Positions 58,961 to 64,000 of a stretch of DNA of 64,000 nt are shown here, piece by piece (positions within the stretch are counted from its first letter, which is position 1; the number at the start of each line of letters is the position of its first letter). The notes below the pieces were generated by a model that saw only the letters and a program-made list of their open reading frames with translations, was not told the DNA's origin and made no database searches. This DNA comes from Alitta virens (taxonomy: Eukaryota > Annelida > Polychaeta > Phyllodocida > Nereididae), in assembly GCA_932294295.1 (NCBI GenBank), contig OW028576.1, positions 43,254,247-43,318,246 of the forward strand, in the 5' to 3' direction. Position numbers and translations under genes: made by a program.

Positions 58961-59177
58961 TCCAATACTGCCTGAAAAGTGTGGGGAGCAACATCTTCAA
59001 TCTCAACTTGATCAGCTTTGGATTCCAAAAGTTCTCTCAACATTGTTCCAGAAGAACTGATAACATTCCTATGACCTTTCATTGCAGATCCCTGGACCAT
59101 GAATGTCACGTCAGTCATGACTTCATCCTTCAACATTTCAAACAGACGTATCCCAGCGTGTCTCACCATTTTCAAGC
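58961..59177 (-). CDS. Gene 2, BTB-domain exon (first recognised exon)
   Basis: Acceptor AATTGCAG before 59177; donor GTAAGT after 58961. Encodes MVRHAGIRLFEMLKDEVMTD, then VTFMVQGSAMKGHRNVISSS, GTMLRELLESK and the VEIEDVAPHTFQAVLE stretch, a BTB/POZ core continued by FLYTDNC of the next exon. The frame enters with two bases of a split codon, so an upstream exon exists. The first Met in the exon (59169) could start translation if that exon is non-coding. The His-Lys pair common in BTB domains is His-Arg here. The upstream exon was not found in 59200-64000. With BACK and a ubiquitin-like C-terminus this is a BTB-BACK-UBL protein, an order I do not recall as a standard family. Confidence 0.82.
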
Positions 59178-59875
59178 CTGCAATTTATACCTATTTTATT
59201 CAGTGATGTTACTTTCATATGGGTTTATTGCAGTATAGCAGACCAAAATTTATGCCCATATTTGGCAGGCATGGAAGACATGATATTATTATTTCGACCA
59301 AGTTTATTGAAGTTCTAGTGCAATTGCAAAAACATATGCGTACCTTACTGAGAATTTAGTCCCAGTCAACCTTAGAAAATAAGAAGAAAACCGCTGTGAT
59401 TTGTTTGCAACATTATTAATTAATTCAAGAACTTGAGTCATAAACACAGACTGTTTAGCAATTTGGGTGTGCTATACTGCACTTTTTCTCTTCATTGATA
59501 TACTGTGATTTTAAAAAATGCTCAATTACTTAAATTAGTAAGGCGGTGAACCTTCAGGAAATGCATCTGTAATAACGGTGATTTGAGATAAGTAATAGTT
59601 TTATCCTCAGAAAGAGGGCCTCCAAGCTTTAGGGGGTCAAAGTGAAGGGGCACATTTTGCCCAAATTCCTCTATATAGCCGACAGATGCCATCGGCGTAT
59701 ATGACCTAACATGTCATCACTGCAGGCCTGAGCTTAACAGGTGAATGATCGTTTCGTTCGCCTTGTGGCAATTAAACCCCTGCCTATCTATTGACCATTA
59801 CTGTCCAGTGACAATAGCAATCATCAATAGCAATCAACAGAGCTCCTTGGTTCTAGTTATCCCAAAGACAATGTA
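59178..59875. other. Region upstream of gene 2 BTB exon
   Basis: Probably intron or 5' flank of gene 2. No exon recognised. Confidence 0.4.
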
Positions 59876-60481
59876 GACCACCGGAAATAAGGAGGATGAA
59901 TTTACCCTCCTCCTTGGCGCTGCCATGACAGCTGTCACTTAGCACTGTAACCGCAGTCTCCTACACTGTAGTGAGACTGGTCGCTAGCAATCTTACCTGG
60001 GTTATGAATGGCTGAGGATAAGCAGGGCTATGATTGGTCATTGCATCGTAGTTTCTGAATGGTTGATTTGAATGACCCCCTTTGGTATCAGGCAATCAGA
60101 TACGGGAACAGCATCAGCCAATCAGAAAACAGTCAACATCCTGACTATAAGTCACGTGGTTAATGGCGGCCAAGACCGACTCCTATGCACTTGTGCGGAA
60201 GGAGGGGACCAACTTAGCTGTCACTTCGTAGTTTTAACCCATTTCCCCATTCAAAAAAGCAGTTTGGTAAGTAACGTAGGCATATATTAGTCTCTAAAAG
60301 TGTGTAGGATGCGGCCTAAGTTAGATATTGTATTGGATTACGCTGTTATTCAATTTGACAAAATAGATGTCGATAATGAGGTGGGTAACTGAATCAATGG
60401 CTCGAAACCTTTTCCAGTGGGAGCTGCCATGGCAGCGCCAAGGAGGAGGGTAACTTCATTCGTCTTATTTCCGGTGGTCCA
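59876..60481. mobile_element. 606-bp terminal-inverted-repeat element carrying repeat P
   Basis: Left end AGACCACCGGAAATAAG... continues through TTACCCTCCTCCTTGGCGCT; the right end near 60481 is its inverse complement over about 55-60 bp with several mismatches. No unambiguous target duplication. The interior (59945-60220) is the second copy of repeat P, so either the element carries it or it was inserted there. Confidence 0.7.
59945..60220 (+). repeat. Repeat P (CCAAT, E-box and YY1-like words), copy 2
   Basis: Copy of 50160-50450. It has GATTGGTCATT (inverted CCAAT), AGCCAATCAGAAAA, a CACGTG E box in AAGTCACGTGGTTAATGGCG, and ATGGCGGCC (YY1-like). These look like promoter words. It lies about 0.8-1 kb upstream of the gene 2 BTB exon but reads in the opposite direction, so a role for gene 2 is uncertain. 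Confidence 0.65.
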
Positions 60482-61197
60482 CAGTGAAAGAGCCAATTGC
60501 AATTCGGTATATATAGGTAGCAATTGAACCCCAACACCTTTCCATGATGTACTTCAATAGGCCTAAAGAAAGTGGATAATGGAAGCTATGTTTAGATTTT
60601 AGGAATTAATCTCTTTCCCTAAAGTTGCAGTGGTCGCAGATCCAAACTGACTCATTTATTATTTCTGGTTGTATAGCTCCAAATTTTTTTGGTATTGCAA
60701 GATAACAAAAAAAATTCTAAAATAAATAAATAATTAAACTTGTATTTTACTTGCAACCAATGAGTGAGTTTTATAAAAAAAAAAATCTGGTAAATATGTG
60801 GATTAAAATAAAAGGGGCAAGAATTTACAACCATGGCCATAAGTTTTCAGACAGTTATTTTAGATGGCGACTTTTACTGTGGTGCTGATTCTGAGTTGCA
60901 GGGACACGGTGATGTTACTGATGTGTGAATGTTTGTACTGAGTGGACTGGAATGGAGTTGGAAAAATTAAACAAAATGGCTATAGCTCGGCTTTAACAAC
61001 TATAGCTACAGACATGCCAACTTTGGAGGAAGCATTTCTGGGTATTTCCGTGTCAGTGAAAGGTGAGGCCCGAAAATTTAATTAAATTTCACTGTATTTA
61101 CTTTCATTTTTGCCGGGTTCAGTGTTCAATTTCCGGGCTTGACCCAGCAATTCCGAGTCAGTTGGCATGTCTGTTACTAGAATGCACATGGAATGTG
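60482..61197. other. Spacer without recognised genes
   Basis: AT-rich DNA with A runs around 60700-60790. The short ORFs are unsupported. Confidence 0.45.
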
Positions 61198-61200
61198 CAG

Positions 61201-61970
61201 GGCCCGGTTTCACGAAAGTGATGGGGCAAGCCCCATGACTGGGACAAGTCCCCGTTGCTGTCCCGATCAAAAATCGCGTTTCATAAACATGGGGCATGCC
61301 CCAATGTGTCCCCGATCTTGCCCCAAATGAGAGCTCCTCCTTAGCTGTCCCCGTTGCTGTCCCCAACACTTGACACCCATTAGAAAATGGTAAATATATT
61401 GTTTTTGTACAAAAAAAATTTGAAACACACTATAAATGACTATTCACTTTTTTATGGTGCCATTTTAGTGTTATTTTTGCAAGAAATTTAAGGTTTCTTT
61501 TTGGGGCAAACATGAACTATGTGGCGCTACTGTCATAACAAACATGGGGTTGCTAGGCAACCAGAATGGAAGTGAGGCATAATAAAACATAAACAACGTC
61601 ACGTACGTCATGATTCGTCACATTTTCCTTCATAACTTAGTTATTTCACATCCGATTTAAAAAATTTCAAGTTTATATGATAGGCAAAACAATGCACTAG
61701 CCGACCTTTACACTTTGGGTCATTATATATACAAACTATAGACGCAGCGCTACGTTTTCGGCAGTAAGCATGACGTCGCGAATCTCATTTTTTGGGGACT
61801 TTCATTCCCCGATGACACATCAGGGACACATGCTGGGGCATGCCCCGTGGAGAAAGTTACCCCAAACTTTGATGAAACCCAACGGAGCATTCCCCATTGG
61901 GGCATTCCCCACTAGGCAAGCCCCATCAAGGGGCATGCCCCGTCGGGGACAGCAACCGTGAAACCGGGCC
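61201..61970. mobile_element. Harbinger-type MITE with GGCCCGGTTTCAC ends
   Basis: Starts GGCCCGGTTTCACG and ends CGTGAAACCGGGCC, perfect inverse complements, flanked by CAG at 61198-61200 and 61971-61973 (3-bp duplication). GGGCCCGGTTTCAC-like ends with 3-bp duplications are typical of PIF/Harbinger elements. Both ends are packed with GGGGCA/TGCCCC words forming many small palindromes; the middle is AT-rich. No transposase ORF. Confidence 0.75.
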
Positions 61971-62521
61971 CAGAGCTCTGCTGAGGGTGCCTGCCTCCCT
62001 GAGTGTTCGGTGCAGGAATGACGCACGTAGCCCACAATGTAGCCTGCTGGTGGCGTAATGGCAGCGCCCCTAGTGGGCGTGGTGGGAATAAGGCGGCATG
62101 AAAAAGGGCAGGGAATGCATGCCAGCAGGGAAAATGAGGTATGGGATGTAATGAGCGTACATAGAAAAGTATGGCTAGCTGTCAACGTAGCGGAATGTGG
62201 GCTTCCCCCTGCAAGACCAGGCAAATTGCAGGACGCAAACAGACGTAAAAAATGGTATGGCATTGGACAATGAAGCGATGAAACAGGGCCAAAGCAATAA
62301 GTGGCTGTACAAGAAAAAATGTAGCGGAATACGATGGGATGTAGCGAAAGGCAGCGGTTAAGTTGTGTTTTCATCTGGAAACAGTTTTGGCGGGAAGGCG
62401 ACATCACCCAAGGGGCGACATCATCTCCCGAGATAGCTAGGCCTAAAAAATTGTAACTACATTCTTGTAGTCCATTTTTCACTGATAAAATATTTCTTTT
62501 CTGCATTTGTGGCATTCTGGT
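61971..62521. other. Spacer without recognised genes
   Basis: G-rich stretch with repeated ATG-GGATGTA/GTAGCG words. It may belong to another transposon, but no ends were found. The long minus-strand ORF that crosses into the Harbinger-type element reflects GC-rich composition. Confidence 0.4.
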
Positions 62522-63309
62522 AGCAGAGACAATACCCCTTGACTTGAAACGAGCTACTCCACTGTAAGATCCCGTGAAATCTCGTCTCGGGTGTCCGCCA
62601 TTTTGAATTTTATGAGAACATGCGAAATTGGAACAAAACTAATAATATGTGAAATAAATACTTGTTTTTATATGATATCCTTCTTTTTTGTTATGATTTA
62701 AAGAAATTTGATACATGTGATACATATTACTGCTTAGGAAAAAAAAGTCAAGTAAAGAAACTGCAGTGCCACCATAGTGCTCATAAATGCATGGTTGCAA
62801 ATCAAAAACAAAAACAAACCGGAGACTTGTGGCAGGCAAAAGTTTGCAGTGATTGTTTATCTTGCTCGTGATTTATCACATCGACATATTTAGCTCCAAA
62901 AACGACAGATAACGTATTATGAAGAGTAACAATGTTCAAAGGTTGTTTGTGCCAGATTCATGTGCTATCATGATTTACAATGGCGAATGCATGTGCTGTC
63001 TAAATGTGTGTCGCATTTTGATTGAACTGCTCATAATATAATGGGTCTAGCTACAAACCAATGATACCTTTACAATCTGAACAATATCTCAAATGTAAAC
63101 ATGCTGTCTTTGAAATTTACTTGAAGGCATTGTAGAGTTTTATCAACCGCAAGATAGGCTTGTTTTTACAGTTAGGCCTATAGTTTGGGGATCCCTATAG
63201 TTTGTCCAATAATGTTAGGTCACGCAAAACCACGCCAAATCACGCGAGGCACGAGATTTCAGGGAAATCAACAGTAGCATAGCTCGTTTCAAGGGGTATT
63301 GTCTCTGCT
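62522..63309. mobile_element. 788-bp terminal-inverted-repeat element (AGCAGAGACAATACCCC ends)
   Basis: Left AGCAGAGACAATACCCCTTG and right CAAGGGGTATTGTCTCTGCT are exact inverse complements. Weaker similarity continues inwards for about 50 bp (GAAACGAGCTA, GAAATCTCGT). Flanked by GGT on both sides, a possible 3-bp duplication. No coding; superfamily not determined. Confidence 0.75.
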
Positions 63310-64000
63310 GGTAGATTTAAAGCAAAATCATTCAATACCTATACTGTCTGGTTGCCTCTGATGAAGATCTTTCTTACATGTCGTTGTGACAGTATAATTC
63401 TTGTTTAATGTTATGTACATTGCTATTATAAGTGTGATTTAGGTCTTTGGTACAGGCCATGTGTAACTCAACAATCTGAATTGATATTGTTTATTTTAAT
63501 AAATTATTAAAATGATAGCTTCTCAATTTATTTGTCAATGGTTGAAATGCACAAATTGTGAAAATTTGCTAACCAAAATAAATTTCAGGTAACCAACCCA
63601 TTGGTAACCAAGGCACATTTTCGGGAGAACGATGTGTGGGTTACCATCTTTTTGCTTACGCTCAGGCCTGCACTGGTCAGTGCCAAACATAATTCCCAAG
63701 GTATACTTCACCTAGATAGTTTTACTATGGTTCTGAGAGGGATATAACCATATGATAACCAACAGAGATGTTGGTTAACACCCTCCTGAGTACAAACTGT
63801 ATTTTAATTGCTTATTAAGAGCAGTGAAACAAATTGAACAATCAAACAAATTAGTAAATGCATTTAATGATGCATAGTCATGAGTTAACTAACATTTTTG
63901 TTGCTTATATCCCTCCGCCTTCGGAATCATGATAACCAACAAAAATGTACCGGTTTAATCTTAATACAACACAGTCGTTGGTCAATTCATAATATATCAA
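63310..64000. other. End of window, no gene recognised
   Basis: Several GGTTAACC/AACCAAC words and short hairpins (for example AACCAACA, GAGA, TGTTGGTT near 63760) and a GGGATATAAC/TATCCCTCCGCC pair suggest another fold-back element, but I cannot fix its ends. Confidence 0.4.

Noticed and set aside
61820..62515. 231-codon minus-strand ORF as a gene
   Set aside because: It crosses the end of the Harbinger-type MITE and its target duplication, and its composition tracks local GC-rich repeats.

Overview
The window looks like nuclear DNA of an animal, most likely a marine invertebrate. It has spliced genes with GT-AG introns, a decayed non-LTR retrotransposon, tRNA-derived SINEs, hAT- and Harbinger-type MITEs and AT-rich spacers. 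I cannot name the species from sequence alone.

Bases 1 to about 27300 hold no recognisable host gene. They are an uninterrupted, same-orientation array of three kinds of rolling-circle-type transposon (Helitron superfamily, best match Helentron/Helitron2/HINE). A1 has an exact 1708-bp period (three full units and one partial). A2 is about 1.83-2.08 kb (seven units, five lacking the 5' end). B is about 1.86-2.08 kb (four units plus orphan 5' ends). All three share one plan: a 5' terminal hairpin, a TTA- or T-rich microsatellite, a body, a 3' subterminal repeat complementary to the 5' terminus, a short stem-loop, exactly 10 nt ending in CTAG, then TT. A1 and A2 are related in the body; B is not, although its ends follow the same plan. 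None has a visible Rep/helicase ORF, so all are non-autonomous. The many short ORFs here are by-products of repetition.

Bases 27300-34100 hold a LINE 3' tail, a fold-back minisatellite, a T-rich tract, AT-rich spacer and a broken LINE on the minus strand.

Bases 34129-52448 carry gene 1 (plus strand). I assembled ten coding exons in consistent phase giving 535 residues. The protein is not a family I can name, but it carries a PD-x(14)-E-x-K signature typical of PD-(D/E)XK nuclease-like folds, split over exons 4 and 5. Its introns contain hAT MITEs, a 1.2-kb inverted-repeat transposon, SINEs, a long hairpin and a CRE/TATA promoter-like cluster.

Bases 59177-54065 carry gene 2 (minus strand): BTB exon, BACK exon, then a terminal exon with a ubiquitin-like domain. 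The terminal exon is duplicated intact (56474-56031 and 54517-54065), with a third degraded fragment between, which suggests alternative last exons. BTB-BACK proteins commonly serve as Cullin-3 adaptors, so a substrate-recruiting role is plausible but inferred. Any exon upstream of the BTB exon was not found.

Bases 59200-64000 hold three terminal-inverted-repeat elements and AT-rich DNA.
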